Shown: one piece after another, positions 1-12,807 of the stretch
How the letters are laid out: the number at the start of each line of letters is the position of its first letter
Position numbering within the stretch: position 1 is the first letter of the stretch
DNA from: Pseudoscleropodium purum
Taxonomy: Eukaryota > Streptophyta > Bryopsida > Hypnales > Brachytheciaceae
Reading direction: 5' to 3'
NCBI GenBank assembly: GCA_963969395.1
Contig: OZ017795.1
Location: forward strand, 26,393,063 to 26,457,062
Length of the DNA stretch: 64,000 nucleotides
Program-made: the position numbers and the translations under genes
Notes under the pieces: model-generated
Told to the model about the DNA's origin: nothing
Databases searched by the model: none
What the model saw: the letters and a program-made list of their open reading frames with translations, nothing else

Positions 1-57
1 ATTTAGTGGAGTATGGATTGAAATATCTTAGTTTAAGTGAGCATAGGAAGAAGATAC

Positions 58-1026
58 TTAACCCCTCATTGTTGCAGGGGACCAAAAGTGTCCTCATACA
101 GTTTTCAAAGTGCTATAACTTTTGCATCCAATGTCCAAATTCAATAAAACTTGTTAGAAAATTTGCACTCTCTCTTTTAGTTTGTGTGTTAGGATTTTCA
201 AATTGATTCAAGATGTACAGAGTAATTGGAAGCCAATCAAAGTTCACAGGTTCAATTTGAATCCACCAAACTGCATTTGATGGTTGCAACTTTGGGGGGT
301 TGTATCTCCTTCATCTAATGTTTGTTTTCAATAAAATTTCTTGTTTTATGTGTCCCTTTTAGTCTAGTTATTGTGGTACAAATTTCATGTCAATCTAAGT
401 TTCTTTGAATGTTTGGGAGCAATTCAAAGTTCAAAATCCCAACATTTTGGGATTGCAGTGAACTTTGGTAGCTTGTAACTTCTCCATACAATGTTCGTTT
501 CCCATAAATAAAAATTGGAAAAGTTTTGCAATATAGTCTAGTTTTTGTGACTAAATTTTCATATCAATCCAAGAATTTAAAAGTGACTGAAAAGCATTTT
601 AGTAGAAGGAGGTTCAGCCTTAGATGTGTTTTCTGCAACTTTTCTTACCTATTTTTTGACATTTGCAAGCCATTTTGCCAACACATTGTATCAATTTATT
701 GATATTTTTTTCACTAATGTGTTTGTATGTTGGCTTTAGGTAACTTTATAGCTTTCAATTTTTCCATTTGAGTAAGTTTAGAAATCGAATTTCACCTCCA
801 AGTGTGTTGCTAGGAAAATTTCAGCATCTTTTTTCAACACTAAAACATTATAATCTTTCAATCTATATGGTCAAATGACTCCAAATTTGATTTACATCAT
901 CTACAACATGTTCACTACAAGATTGTACAATTAAGATCTTTGTAACTTAGTGAAATTTACATCTATATCAGTTCAAAAGCAATGAAGTTTTTGAACCTCG
1001 ATGAGACTTCGGTGATGAGGGGTTAA
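58..1026. repeat. TTAA-flanked TIR element (copy I, divergent subfamily)
   Basis: The left end reads TTAACCCCTCATT and the right end GATGAGGGGTTAA, inverted repeats matching at 12 of 13 positions. The ends sit 969 bp apart and no longer direct repeat lies outside the TTAA. The right-hand interior (a phrase near 858-875 about 'caatctatatggtc', then 'acaagatt') resembles the interior of the CCCCTAAAG elements elsewhere in the window. It is therefore probably a divergent member of the same non-autonomous DNA transposon group. No transposase is present. Confidence 0.6.
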
Positions 1027-1035
1027 GCAACATTG

Positions 1036-1245
1036 CTAGTATGTGAGCCTAGAAATGTGAGCCTAGATGTACACAAGTACTCTACAACCATTGAAGGTGC
1101 CTATAATATACATAACTATAACATAGGACCCTATAACTATAGAATGTGCTTATAACATAGGTACCTATAATATATGTATTGAGCTATAACATAGGTGCCT
1201 AGGCTCCTATGCTTATGGTCCAAAGATTCTAAGTTCACATGCTAG
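1036..1245. repeat. GCTAG-ended MITE (copy M1)
   Basis: The terminal inverted repeats are CTAGTATGTGAGCCTAGAA on the left and CTAGCATGTGAACTTAGAA when the right end is read in reverse. The interior is a run of imperfect 'ctataacatagg' and 'cctataatat' units that can fold on themselves. There is no coding capacity. Three further copies occur at 28.9, 29.8 and 53.0 kb. The superfamily is not clear because no target duplication is obvious. Confidence 0.65.
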
Positions 1246-3354
1246 TATTCTTCATAGGATAAGGGATGATCTTTTTTCTCCTCTTTTTCATAGTGTGTAA
1301 GTGAGTTAAGTGTTTGAGGAGATATAAAGAGTTGAGTAAAACTATTATTATAATGAAATTCTAAATATATTTTTTTGGATTTCAAAAAGATATGACTCAC
1401 CTTTTTTGAAGTCAATATATATAAGTTCTATTTAATGAAGTAAAGAAAGGTGAGTTGCCATTGAATTCAAGGGTAATGATTTGATTATTCATAAAAGTTT
1501 GATTAGAATGTATCTAGTTCTTAGATTTGGTATGGATGTATATCAAGTTGTTACATTTCTATAAAATTTTAGAATTCTTAGTTTGGAGTTTGGAAGTGAT
1601 TTTTATGGGTGTAAAGTTGCTTGCTAAATCTAAGAGTTTAGGATTCAATGAGGTATAAACAAAGGTATATAGAAGATATGAAATTTAAATTTAAAGAAGA
1701 TACATATGATAAAATTGAATTTTCAAAAAGATATAGAGCAAAGTATTTTAAGTCTTTATGAAACCACAATGTCCTCTAAAGTGGAGGGATGTAGAGCTAT
1801 TGCCAAAATTTGTAGTGATAAACTTTAATTGACTACAAAAGACAATTAATCAAGAGATTTAACTTTAAGATATGGAGCGGTTATATACAATTGTATTAGC
1901 TTTTTAAAAAACTACGATATTTGTGAATTGAAGTTTTGATGTAATTGTGGCATTCATTTGAGTATTGATTACACCTATATGACTCTTATATAATTGTACA
2001 ATATTTTATATGACAAGCACAACTCTTATACTTAAAGAAGAGCATACAAATCCAACACGGAGTTGGTTGTTTTGTTTCCTTTGACAATTAATGAAAGAAG
2101 TTGCTTGATTAGATTTGTCCTTGTAATTGTTGTAATTGAATAAGTTGGATCCTTTGATGGTGTAAGGAATGTATGTGTCATAGTCAAGTTGGCATTAAAT
2201 TTATTGTTGGTTTTGTGAATGCAGTGTATCTATGCATCCAAGTAAGGATATTGTTGTGAGTTAAAATGTGTTATCAAAATTTTGTAAATTTGGAACAACA
2301 ATTGTAAATTTTTTTGGATTGATTTTCTTTCAAAATTGAATGTACAATTTATGAGATTGAATATAAGATCTAGGATATGGAATTATGAATTGAATAAAAT
2401 AATGTGTACAAATGTGTTTTATTGTATCAAAGCCAAATTGGACAATTTGTTGTTGTTGTTGTCTAACAATGTGTATGAAGCCAAGTTTTTGTATTCATTG
2501 GAATTTAAAAGGCTACTTTAAGTCTGAATTTCTTATTATTTCATCAAGAGTTAGTCAATAATTAGTTAGTATTTGATTTGGAATTTAATACTAAGATGAT
2601 TATATGTCTATAGAAAAATAAATCAATGTGTGTGTATGATCAAGAGTCAAAATTACTAAATTGGCTAAGAGGTCTAAAGTCAAAGTTGTAGTGGGTTAAA
2701 AATATATAAAACTGAAGGGGTTGAAGTTTTAAAACCAATAGAAAATTAAAAGAGAATTAATTGTTGAGTTGGAAGATTAAAAGTGGGAGAATGAATTAAT
2801 ATTGAGGAAAAAAATAATGTATGTGAAGAGACTGAAGGATGATAAGTTGGAAGTAGAATGGTATTTAGCTAGCAAATGAGGTCACAATGGATGTAATTTA
2901 AGCCAAGTTGGTGAAGAGAAGTGGTAAGTTTTGTTGCAAGAAAAAATATAGCAATTTAGTTTGCAATGGTGGACATGTTCAAGACAAATTGGTAATGGAG
3001 CAATCCTATGGTGTTGGAAAGGAGAAAGTAATTAGATCCACAAAGGATGTTAAAGCTAATTTAAAAATCATTAAGCTTGAGAAAGATATGAATTGAAAGA
3101 TAAATAAATCTTACTTTTTGTGGCCATTAAGAGTGGAGAGTAGATTGGAATTAGGATTAGTTGGTGTGAATTGTCTTCTTTGTCTTGTGTCGAGTTGTTT
3201 AATTTGGTAATGAATCAATTTGAGTGGTTCTACCCTACTTGACTATCTCCATTGGTTCAAACTTATATACTAGAGAGTGAATTCCTATTAAGATATTATT
3301 TAGTTTCTACATATACAAATATGAATATTATTTGACTTATCTTTATTGTATAAA
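1246..3354. other. AT-rich intergenic DNA without recognised features
   Basis: This stretch is AT-rich and poor in CpG. It has only short reading frames (about 60 residues at most) and none resembles a protein I know. It is probably decayed repeat DNA. Confidence 0.5.
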
Positions 3355-3424
3355 CACTACAAGGAAATGCTACCGTTTTGTGTAAATTTGGACATGTCAA
3401 TTTGGACACTATTTTCTTGTAGTG
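3355..3424. mobile_element. 70-bp CACTA-type micro-MITE
   Basis: The element begins CACTACAAGGAAA and ends TTTTCTTGTAGTG, the terminal motif typical of CACTA (En/Spm) transposons. It is flanked by AAA on both sides (3352-3354 and 3425-3427), matching the 3-bp target duplication of that superfamily. At 70 bp it is little more than two ends joined. AAA is a weak duplication in AT-rich DNA, so the termini carry most of the evidence. Confidence 0.7.
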
Positions 3425-6305
3425 AAATATGTATATACTTTAGCTTATATAGTACAAATATTGATACATATCCATTTATATTTTTTTTTATGAAGTATCA
3501 CATGTAAATATATGATACACAATTTTTACATTTGTTTTTTTGTTGGAAACTTACATTGTGTGCACAACCTAATTTTTAATATGGCGAAGGGGTGCTTCAT
3601 ACATGGGCCAACCAAGTCAAGAGGCCGTGGGAATTCATGGCCAAACTTTGGGCAAGAGTCCAAAGAAATGGGCAATAAATGGTAAAATTTGACGAACTCT
3701 CAATTAGAGTTTGGGTCACCACAAAGTGGCAACCCAAACTTTGGTCAAAAGTCCATTGCAAGGCCATAACCAAATAGGAGCTTAGGCTTCCATGTAGGCA
3801 ATTTGGAGGGCAATAGACTTTGGATTGTGCTGCCTTGTGTGTGAGGGTCAAGAGGGCAAAGTCGGGGTTTTCAAAAATCTGATTGGTGGAGGCCGACGGA
3901 CTCTCAACATTTAGCCTATGTGCAAAGTGGCCTTAAGTGCTTTCAAATATAATTTTTTTGAGGGCCACTATTAGTGGCTATTTTTATCAAGTCTTCTCAT
4001 GCATTTAGCCAATAAAATTCCAATAGTAATTCAAGTTCAAAAGTAGTACTATATCAATTCCATTGTCATTCTACATTGCATGGACAAAAAATGTTAGTAG
4101 ATCAACCTTATAGGAACTTTGTAATTTGAACAAGGCTTTAGAACTGCATGGCAAAGAAACAATTAGATAGTATTGGTTGTTTCACCAAAATTTGCATCCA
4201 TCCCACAAGCCTTCTAATGCAAAAATAAATCCAAGATCCATTATTTAGAAATGAAACAAAGAAAACAATAAGCCAAACATTAGGGTTGAGTAGGAGTGAA
4301 TTAGAATTAAGAAATACAATTTCAACTAAAGTAGATGATACGAGTAAGGTCATCTCCATCGAGTCTTGCACTCAAAAGAACAATATATGAAAATTGCAAA
4401 GCACAAAAAATGAATATACAATAGGATTTATATACTATTTTAATTGCATTAAATCTCAAAATAGAAATAGCAAGCCTTGTTAGGGCCCTTTTCATTCACA
4501 AGTAAAACCATAAGAAGCAAGGGATGTCAAGTTTAGAGTGATTTAAAATGTAGACACCAATTGAACTAATATGTCATATTGTAGCGGCAATAAACTCCAT
4601 CAACCCACTCCATAGAGAAAATTTTGAAGAGAACATACCCACTTCAAGATGTAAAAGAGTATTTAGAGAGTTCCTAGTTTATTTTTTTGAAAAGCTAGAA
4701 ATTGAAGCACCTTTCATTTTCTATTGCCCCCATGCTTTTCCTAGTACTAATTTGGCCTTGAAAATGTCTTGACACGTAAGACTATACAAGCATCCATGCC
4801 CCTCTATACATAGGTAAGTGGATTCACTTTGAACATGGGTTCCAAGTACTTTGAGGCATTATTCAACCTAGCCATTTTCAACATGGATTGTTTTGATTTG
4901 AGCTTATATGTCTACAATAACAAAAGGTTGAGCCTCTTTGATTGCATATTTGGACTCACCAAAGAAAATCACAGAAGTTCTACAAATCCTTACTTGATTT
5001 TTTTTTTAGAGAGCTAAGATCTCTTGAAAATTGCTATCTAAGTCTACTTCTTCACTAATTGAGATTTGGATCATGTCACCCTTTAGTATTTGTTTCACTT
5101 TATAGAATTCAAAATTCTTTCTATAGCTCTATTGCTAAATCCTTTCTTAGATGCAAAATTGCCGCCACCAAAATTGTTGTCAAGCACAATTGACTTGCTA
5201 GATACATTTACAATATCATTGACACCATTTCCAAAGTCATCACTACTAGATTTCAGGTTGGAAGAAGCTTACGTCGAGTCACAAACCAAGTCTAGAGGTT
5301 TTGAATTGTAGGCATTTTTCAAACTAAAAAAAATATTTTCCAATCGTAGATACGACCTTTGTTTTTTGATAGCTGCAAATGTTTAATTTGCAAACAAAAT
5401 TTTCTTTGATATAATTTTGTCACTTTACAATCACCCTAGTTACCTTGCATGTTTCAACTCATGTTTTACATTTTTCCGTAATGTCTTCTTCAAATGTACT
5501 AGTGTTGTCAAATGGTGTTGGATCTTCTTCCTTAACAACTTCACCCTCAACATCGGCCAACTAAACTTCATCTACAATTATGCCAACATCATCATCACTA
5601 AGAATCTCAATGTTTGCAACCACAAGCCCTCCATCCATTTGTAAAAAAAAAAAAGCCCTAAATCCTAGATCCAAGGTGTGCTATAGATAGTCTCAAATTG
5701 CATAGATCTAAATCCCTACCAAAAGCCTTTGGCAAATTGTTTTCAAGGCATAGTAGAGAGAAATAGGCAAGCACATTAGAATTATAAGGTAGATCAAGAG
5801 ATGAAGCACATAAAAAGATAGGGTGTGTGTTGTTGCAAAAACACCAAAAGATGAACCTCTAAATACAAATGATGCAAGTTGGGCAAAGTTGGAGGCATAA
5901 GAATATATTCATTATTTCAAAAAAATTAAAATCACAATCTCCAATTGAAAATTGAGTAAATTCATGAAGCATCTTCAATTTTCCATGTTCAAATCTTATT
6001 ACAAATTATTGCTTGTAGAAAAATGGTGCAACCAAAAAATTTATAGGAACAAAGTCGTGCAAGATATAGCAATGGAGTGGGAAGATATGAATATCAATCA
6101 TGCAAACTATTTTCATAAACGAGGAAGCATATTCCAAAATGCACAATTTCAATGAAGATAACTCTAATAAATTGGGGGATGAAGTGGCAATCATGTCTAT
6201 TTGGCACCAAACTTTTGACATTGGTTGCCTTGCTAGCGCCTTGAAGTGATTGTACTAGATGGCCACTAATGTATTCCATGTTGTGATTTTCAAGCTTTTA
6301 CCAAG

Positions 6306-6307
<2 letters not shown>
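3425..6307. other. AT-rich intergenic DNA without recognised genes
   Basis: No gene is supported here. A slightly GC-richer patch at about 3590-3900 contains an imperfect direct repeat of the phrase CAAACTTTGG-CAA-AGTCCA (about 3642 and 3732). The remaining reading frames are short and unlike known proteins. Confidence 0.45.
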
Positions 6308-6345
<38 letters not shown>

Positions 6346-6376
6346 TTTAAATTTATTTATTTATTTATTTATTATT
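6308..6376. repeat. (TA)n followed by (TTTA)n microsatellite
   Basis: About 17 TA units are followed by a short spacer and then TTTA units. It is a simple sequence repeat and probably length-polymorphic. Confidence 0.9.
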
Positions 6377-6594
6377 TTTATTTATTTTCAAAATATACAC
6401 TATTCTTTGTCCATTCATTCTAAATGGTGTAATTTCCACCTAAAAGTGGGTTCTTGTTTACATTGAATTGCGATGAATTTATATAGAAAGATTGTCATTT
6501 TCTTCTTTAAAAAAATTATATTTCAAAGGATTTTTTTAGCCAAATTCAAAAATTGATTTTGATGTGATTTACTATCTAGTAAGAAGAGGATGTC

Positions 6595-6870
6595 ACACAC
6601 ACCACACACACCAAAAAATCCCCCCCCCCCCAAATAATCATGAGCCGTCCGATTCATTTCAAAAAAAATTCCACCCCCCTTCCAAGAAAAATCAATAGCC
6701 ATCAGATGTACAAACAAAATAAGGTATAGATATAAATACAATACAACCATATATGAATATGGACAATAGGATCTGGATACGTCAGTCTGGGATTATTCCA
6801 TACTAATTGTTTGCAATCCCACCTTCCCAAAATTATAAGAGGGGGATAGGGTGTGTGGGGGTGTGGATAC
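6595..6870. repeat. Possible MITE with C-rich and G-rich ends
   Basis: A CA/C-rich stretch at about 6595-6632 (ACACACC units, then a C-run) faces a roughly complementary G-rich stretch at about 6838-6865 in inverted orientation. This could be an imperfect terminal inverted repeat, or two unrelated simple-sequence tracts. The flanking DNA up to 7607 holds nothing else I recognise. Confidence 0.25.
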
Positions 6871-7607
6871 AATTCTAATTTTAATTTTAAAAAAGTTTTG
6901 CACCCTTCCAAAATTATAAGAAGAGGTGGAGTTTAGATTAAAATTTTCATTAAATTTTTTTTTGTCATGGTGCGTAGTTTTACACTATATACCATAAAGT
7001 AGCTATAACAGCCAGCTAAAGCCTACATTTTCCAATAATTTGCAATTGATTGTAACTAGTAGTTAAATTTTCAACATGGATCCAAATTATTTATCATTAA
7101 GAAGATCTAGTACAAACCTTTTTGAATGGTATATCACATGCATTGTTGAATTAAAATTTCACTCAATAGAACTTTGTCAACCTAAAATTTTTTTCATTGA
7201 ACAAAATATTTTTTTGCAACTATGGATGAGCCCTTGGGCAAGCCCAAGCAACGGCAAATTTTTTTAAATTTCTAATTATTTTGTAACTCTTAATCACATT
7301 TTCTTTATGCCAAGCTTTTTTAACAATTTCAATAAGTTTTTGTAAAGTAATATTTTTTTTTGGTTTTGGAGCAAACTTGGATAGTCTTCAGATACTACCA
7401 CTTAGATGGTAGAAAACAAAAATGCACTTATATTTTTTATATGTACAGATTCTTGTGTATAGATTCTCATTGGCTTTTATGTAGATGGAATATTTTTGCT
7501 TTCATTCATCCAAAGAAGTTTCTAGAAATTCAAATAACCAATCTTTAAGGGGTTGAGGGTAAAATTAAAATTTTAATAAATAATATTATTTTTATTCAAT
7601 TCATTTG

Positions 7608-7890
7608 CATTAGAAGAAATTTGAGGGCACTAGAAGCCCGTTTTGGGCTTGTTCCCCCACAGTTGTTCCCCGCAACGAAGGGAATGGATCCACTGTCAAA
7701 AAAAAATAATTTAAAACTTAAATTAATAATCTTCAAATACAAAAAAGAATTGAAATTTTTTTTGGAACAGTGACATGGCAGGGGCTCGGCCACATTAGCA
7801 CTTCAGTTCTCGTAGTTCCTAGCATTGCACCAATCTTATTCCCACCTTGATAATTCGCAGGCATTTTGAGCCCTCAAATTTCTTCTATTG
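7608..7890. repeat. CATTAGAAGA-ended MITE
   Basis: The left end CATTAGAAGAAATTTGAGGG is matched by the right end read in reverse, CAATAGAAGAAATTTGAGGG. The interior shares the phrase 'gggcttgttcccc' and a later 'gacatgg-aggggct' with the copy at 30.35 kb, in the opposite orientation. It is non-coding and about 283 bp. Flanking 9-mers do not match, so the superfamily is unresolved. Confidence 0.65.
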
Positions 7891-8137
7891 TATATGAAGT
7901 TTTAAAAGCAAATGTAAGGTTTTATGGAAACCAAATTGTATTAAGGTAGGTGCCGTTTGTGGACTATGATGTAAGATTTTTTGCATGACACATATATGTG
8001 CAATTTCAATTGAACTTAAAGTGGACTATAATACCACAAGCAACCTATGTAAATAAAGTACTACCATTTATAAAAAAAACTCATATCAAAGTCAATTTCT
8101 ATATACTAACACAAAATTCAAACTTGTGGACTTCAAT

Positions 8138-8300
8138 CACTAGGAGAAAAGCATGTCGACTCCACCAAAAAAAATCATCTGAAATTTGTTGAAAACCTTA
8201 TTTCTAGCACGTGGAATGGGCTAGAACGCGTTGGAAACAAGGTTTTCAACAAATTTCAGATGACATTTTTTATTGGAGCCGACATGCTTTTCTTCTAGTG
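8138..8300. mobile_element. CACTA-type MITE, long hairpin
   Basis: The element begins CACTAGGAGAAAAGCATGTC and ends with the near-complement, TTTTCTTCTAGTG. The inverted arms are about 65 nt each and nearly perfect, leaving a loop of about 35 nt. The CACTAG...CTAGTG termini indicate the CACTA superfamily. The 3-bp flanks (AAT and AGA) do not match. Confidence 0.65.
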
Positions 8301-8498
8301 AGAGCACATCATTACATTGTTACTAAAAATGATATATAATAGTATTGAAACACATTAAATGTTACACTATTTATTTTTCACATTTGGCACCTTATCAAGA
8401 TAATTATTTATGAAAAAACCAACATTTTTGCCCATTTTTTGTGAATAAAGAACTTTGAAAAATGTTCAATAATTATGTTATAAAACTAACAAGTTGGT

Positions 8499-9422
8499 TT
8501 AACCCCTAAAGGACCAAACTTTAGAAACATAAAAATTTGGGGCAAGTGCATGTGACTAGAGATTTTAATATTTTTGGCTCAGATTTTGAGAGAAGGTAGG
8601 GACAAGGAATATCTTTCATGTGCATTAAATTTCAGGACATTTGAAATATGAGTCAAAAGTTATAGCCTAATATGTAGTTTGTTTCTCAGTTCAGGCACTT
8701 TGGGCAGATTTGAAAAAATCATTTTTTTCAAAAATTCAAATTTGAAATTAGTTTTTAGATTTATATATACATTCAAAGCTTTGGATCATTCCATTTTGAT
8801 CAATGAGTCAAAAGTTATTAGGTATTTTAGTTTACGAGTAGTTATAGATCCTCTACCTCCAAATAAACTTTGAAGTCCTTTATTGAACTCAATTTTCAAA
8901 TAAAGTTGGAAAAAAATAAAAACATTAGGTGAAGATTGTTTATTATAACATTGCAACCATTGGAATTGGCATTTTTCAATTTCATACATAAATTGTTTAT
9001 AATTTAGTATTTTGAACCATTCTCTACATCTTTCTACTTATTATTTTTTTTCTATACGTTGTACAATTTCAAATGATCTAAAAATTTTCAAGCATGTATC
9101 CATCATGACTTGAAGAATGAATCCAAAGAGTTGCAATCATTTTGAACATTTTTTCATACCAATGTCACCTTGTGAAGTTCAACTACCCAATTTTTTGCAG
9201 GGACAAAAAAATGTTTTTTGTCACTTCAAATGCTAATATCTTACAATCTATATGGTGGAAATTTATGAAATTCTTACCGCATCTTTCAAAACTAGTATTC
9301 TACAAGATCCTATGGTTACATGTGTTCCCCAATTTTTTTTTCTAAATTTTGAAACTTGTATAAGAAATGACAAGTTTGGAGTATTTTTGGCAAAAACATA
9401 GTCAAGGAACTTTAGGGGTTAA
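8499..9422 (-). mobile_element. TTAA-flanked TIR element, copy A
   Basis: The ends are TTAACCCCTAAAGGACC and GGAACTTTAGGGGTTAA. The interior is collinear, in reverse orientation, with copies B and C, including the region near 9070-9200 about a nucleotide stretch 'caaatgatctaaaaattttcaagcatgta'-like that recurs in all full copies. It is non-coding and 924 bp. The TTAA is probably the duplicated target site, as in piggyBac-type elements. Confidence 0.7.
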
Positions 9423-9641
9423 GTCAAGTGATACTAAAGTTAATGCAATTCTTTTCCAAATACTTTCACATAATATTACAAGCATCATATAAGCTTCATA
9501 GACAATCATAACATTATCCAAAAATGATGACGAGGAATACCTTGAATTATATGTCAAAAAAAATATCATACAATTTACAAACATGAAAAATAATTTGATA
9601 TAAAAAATAATAAGGATAGCAATCCTTTTCATTCATGTCAG

Positions 9642-10046
9642 ATAAAAAGGAAGCACCAATAATCAATCAAATAAGCAATTTGGGAGCACATTTTGTGTAA
9701 TATGAATTGGTAGATATTTTTGCCATGTAAGAAGATAGGAAACACAAGGATTGTTAAATTTTCAGATTTTTATTCAAAAAATTGTAATTACAGTGCATTT
9801 CTAGAAGCAAAAGAACTTTTGACCCATAAGCAATGTTTAGAATCTTCTAATTTTGATCATTCCAGACACTACTTTCTTGCTCATTACTACATATAATGTG
9901 TCACAACCTTATTAGTTGCAAACTTGAGAAGGACACAAAAGACAAATTTCAAGCTTCAAAATTGGCAAATCTAGCCTAAGGTTGGAATTTCCACCCCTTC
10001 CACATTGAGTATTGGGCATGGTTGGTAATTGGTGCCTCCACCTTAC
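9642..10046. repeat. CTAAGGTGG-ended TIR element (copy T1)
   Basis: Its left end is degenerate (GGAAGCACCAAT from about 9649) and faces ATTGGTGCCTCCACCTTA at the right. The interior is clearly homologous to 13942-14346, where both ends are better kept. It is a non-coding element of about 400 bp. It lies between TTAA elements A and B. Confidence 0.6.
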
Positions 10047-10262
10047 TCCTTCATTGTTGAGACTTGTCTCACTTGCTTGATACCAATTTCTCCTTCCCTT
10101 TGCACTTGCTTGTTGGAAATTCAACTTAGACTAATTGCTCCTAAATATTTTACTTTTTTTTAATTTATTTCTTTATTAGAAAGAATCTTTGGTCTACGTG
10201 GATAAGTTATGAGAAGATTCTAATATGACAAATAAACCAAACATACCAAAAAAATCCCTTTC

Positions 10263-11138
10263 TTAATCCCTAAAGGTTTTTGACTATATTTTCACCAAAA
10301 TTGTTCTACAACTGCCATTTTTAGTACAAATACCAAATTTAAAAAATAGAAATTTGGACACATGTAGCCATAGGAAATTGTAGTAAGTTAGTGTGAGAAG
10401 ACGTGAAAATAATCTCAAAAATTTCCGCCATGTAGATTGCAAGATATTAGTATTTGATTTGACAAAAGCTTTTTTTGGCCTTGCAAAAAAACTGGTTAGT
10501 TGAACTTCACAAGATCACATTTGTATGAAAAAAAATATCCAAAATGGTGGCACTTCTTTGGATTTATTCTTCAAGGCAAGTTCGCTACATGCTTGAAAAT
10601 TTTCACATCATTTGGAACTGTATAACATATAGGAAAAAAGTAGTGAGTACAAAGAAGTAGAGAATGATTCAAAATACCAAATTGATAAGAATTTAGTTAT
10701 GGAACTGAAAAATGTCAATCCCAATAGTTGTAATGTAGGTACAAGTTAAGTAAAGGACTTCAAAGTTTCTTTTAGAGTACAAAATCCACAATTGCCTGCA
10801 AAGTAAAACTCTTCATAATTTTCATCTTAATAATCAAAATGGAATGATTCAAAGCTTCCTTCATATTATAAATCTAAAAAACCAATTTCAAATTTGTATT
10901 TCTTAAAAAAGAGATTTTTTTTAGTTGCCCAAGCTACCCACTAATCAATGAAAATTTCATATTATACAATGACTTTTTCACCATGTATTAAAAAAATTAT
11001 GGAAATTGTTGGTGCTTAAAGCCACTCCTTGGACACATGTTGTGTGAAAGTTTCAAAGAAAATAAAAATTCCATTCATATTGAGCTGCCCAAATTTTCTA
11101 CGTTGCCAAAAAATATAATTTGGTCCTTTAGGGGTTAA
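10263..11138 (+). mobile_element. TTAA-flanked TIR element, copy B
   Basis: The left end is TTAATCCCTAAAGG followed by a 'tttttgactatattttcacc' stretch. The right end is GGTCCTTTAGGGGTTAA. It is collinear with copy C and with copy A in reverse. One C-to-T change is visible in the left terminus while TTAA is intact on both sides. It has no coding capacity. Confidence 0.7.
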
Positions 11139-12807
11139 AATGTAATACATCCTTCAGCAGCAGTTTACACAGAATTATAATTACAAATATTCTTCATTAG
11201 AATAATCTCATTGTAAACATCTGTAAACATCCAGTACAACTTGTCATTCATTGATTTTCCTTACAAGTGTGCTTTGAAGCTCGTTGAATACGGATCATCT
11301 CCATTTCTAGCCTTAACTTAGTCTGAATTTATATTTCCCAGACTTCTTGTCCTTCCAGGGCAATTGATATTCTCCCATGCTTGCAGAACAGCACTAAAAT
11401 TGCACATGATTGAGCAGATTATGTTTTGATTAGTTCACCTACATAAGCCTTGTTATCAAGCAACTGGAGTTCCTCAAATCTTCTGGTACTTGCTCGAGGA
11501 TACTGTCCTAGTGCATAGTGGTCCTTCTACATCTCACTCCAGAACTCTTCTTCGTTGATTTTTCTTCATCAGCTAATGTAGGCAAACAAGGCAAGCACAG
11601 CAGGAAGTTTCAATCAATTTATTCCTCGTATAACTTAACTTACAACTTAGCAGCTTGGCAGGTTGTGAACTTCAGTTGAACTTTTGAACTTACACTCCTG
11701 CTGCAAGCCTGCATGAGTCTGTCCTCCTCACAGGCCCAACTGTTGTGGCTGGTGAGCTCTGTATTTTTTTTCTTTTGCCATGAAATTTTGTTTCCTTTGT
11801 TTCAAACTGACCAAAAAAGAAGCCCAACTGCCACTAGCCAGGGTGAAATTTCCTTTCCTTTCCTCTCCTTTCCTTTCCTCCAGTGCATACATTAGTACAT
11901 TACTGGACTGCCCATTTGAGGAGTCAGTCAGTCCTTCCTTCCTTCCTTCCTTCCCAAGGCTTTCAAGTTTGCGCCTGGCGCCAATGCAGGGGTTGGGTCA
12001 AAGAGCATATTGCAGACTTCCATTGACTGCCTGGATAGAGCCTGGATCGGAAGAGTAAGAGTTCCCTGACCCTGGTGGCAGTTCTCCAGCCAAATTATAT
12101 GTAACTGTAACCTCTTACATGAGTGACTGTTTCAATATCCCAGACAAATTCTTTACTGCAGTCAGTGCAGATCGATCGATGAGTGATTGTTGCCAATCCC
12201 AAGCGGCTTTTCTAAACCCATGCAGGATGTTAGGTTATTGCAGTGCGTCATTCACTGGGACGGACCTGGTCTACACTCCACTCCACTCCACTCCACTTAG
12301 GCTACAGGCTTCACCAGGGCATGTACAGTACAACCTGATTATTATTACAACCGTATAATGGCCATGACGGGGTGGGGCAGGTGGGCTTGTGCGAAAATGT
12401 GGAGTTTTGGAAAATGACATGATGGAGCCTCGGGAGTATCAATCTACAAAAGCATCCCAGATTCTGTACAAACCAAGTCTTTGGAAGTTCATGTGACGGA
12501 AGGAGATGGAAGTAAAAGCAAATGCAGGAACTTGGGTGAAAAGAATGTCAACCAGGACAGATGAAGTTACATGGTCTATTATGTCCAGGACTGGAAGGAC
12601 GTGGAGTACATAACCAAAAAATCTCTTCTCAGGTCCTGGAACTGAACAACAGCCCTTGCGTGGAGATTTACTTCATTGATTTGCATACATAGTGCTTGCC
12701 AACTGCTTTGGGTCATAAAAAAAAAGTGGTTCACTGTTTCCAAGATGCCCTCTCTCCCCCCTCCAACTAAATTTGAGGAGTTAGGACTTTGGACTTAGAA
12801 GAGCTTT
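11139..12807. other. GC-richer low-copy segment between TTAA elements, no gene recognised
   Basis: This segment has more mixed composition than its flanks and includes TTTCC and CCTT simple repeats (about 11845-11880 and 11931-11955). Short plus-strand openings of 60-92 residues are mostly translated simple sequence and resemble no known protein. It may be an old non-repetitive insertion island or a gene fragment that I cannot identify. Confidence 0.4.
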
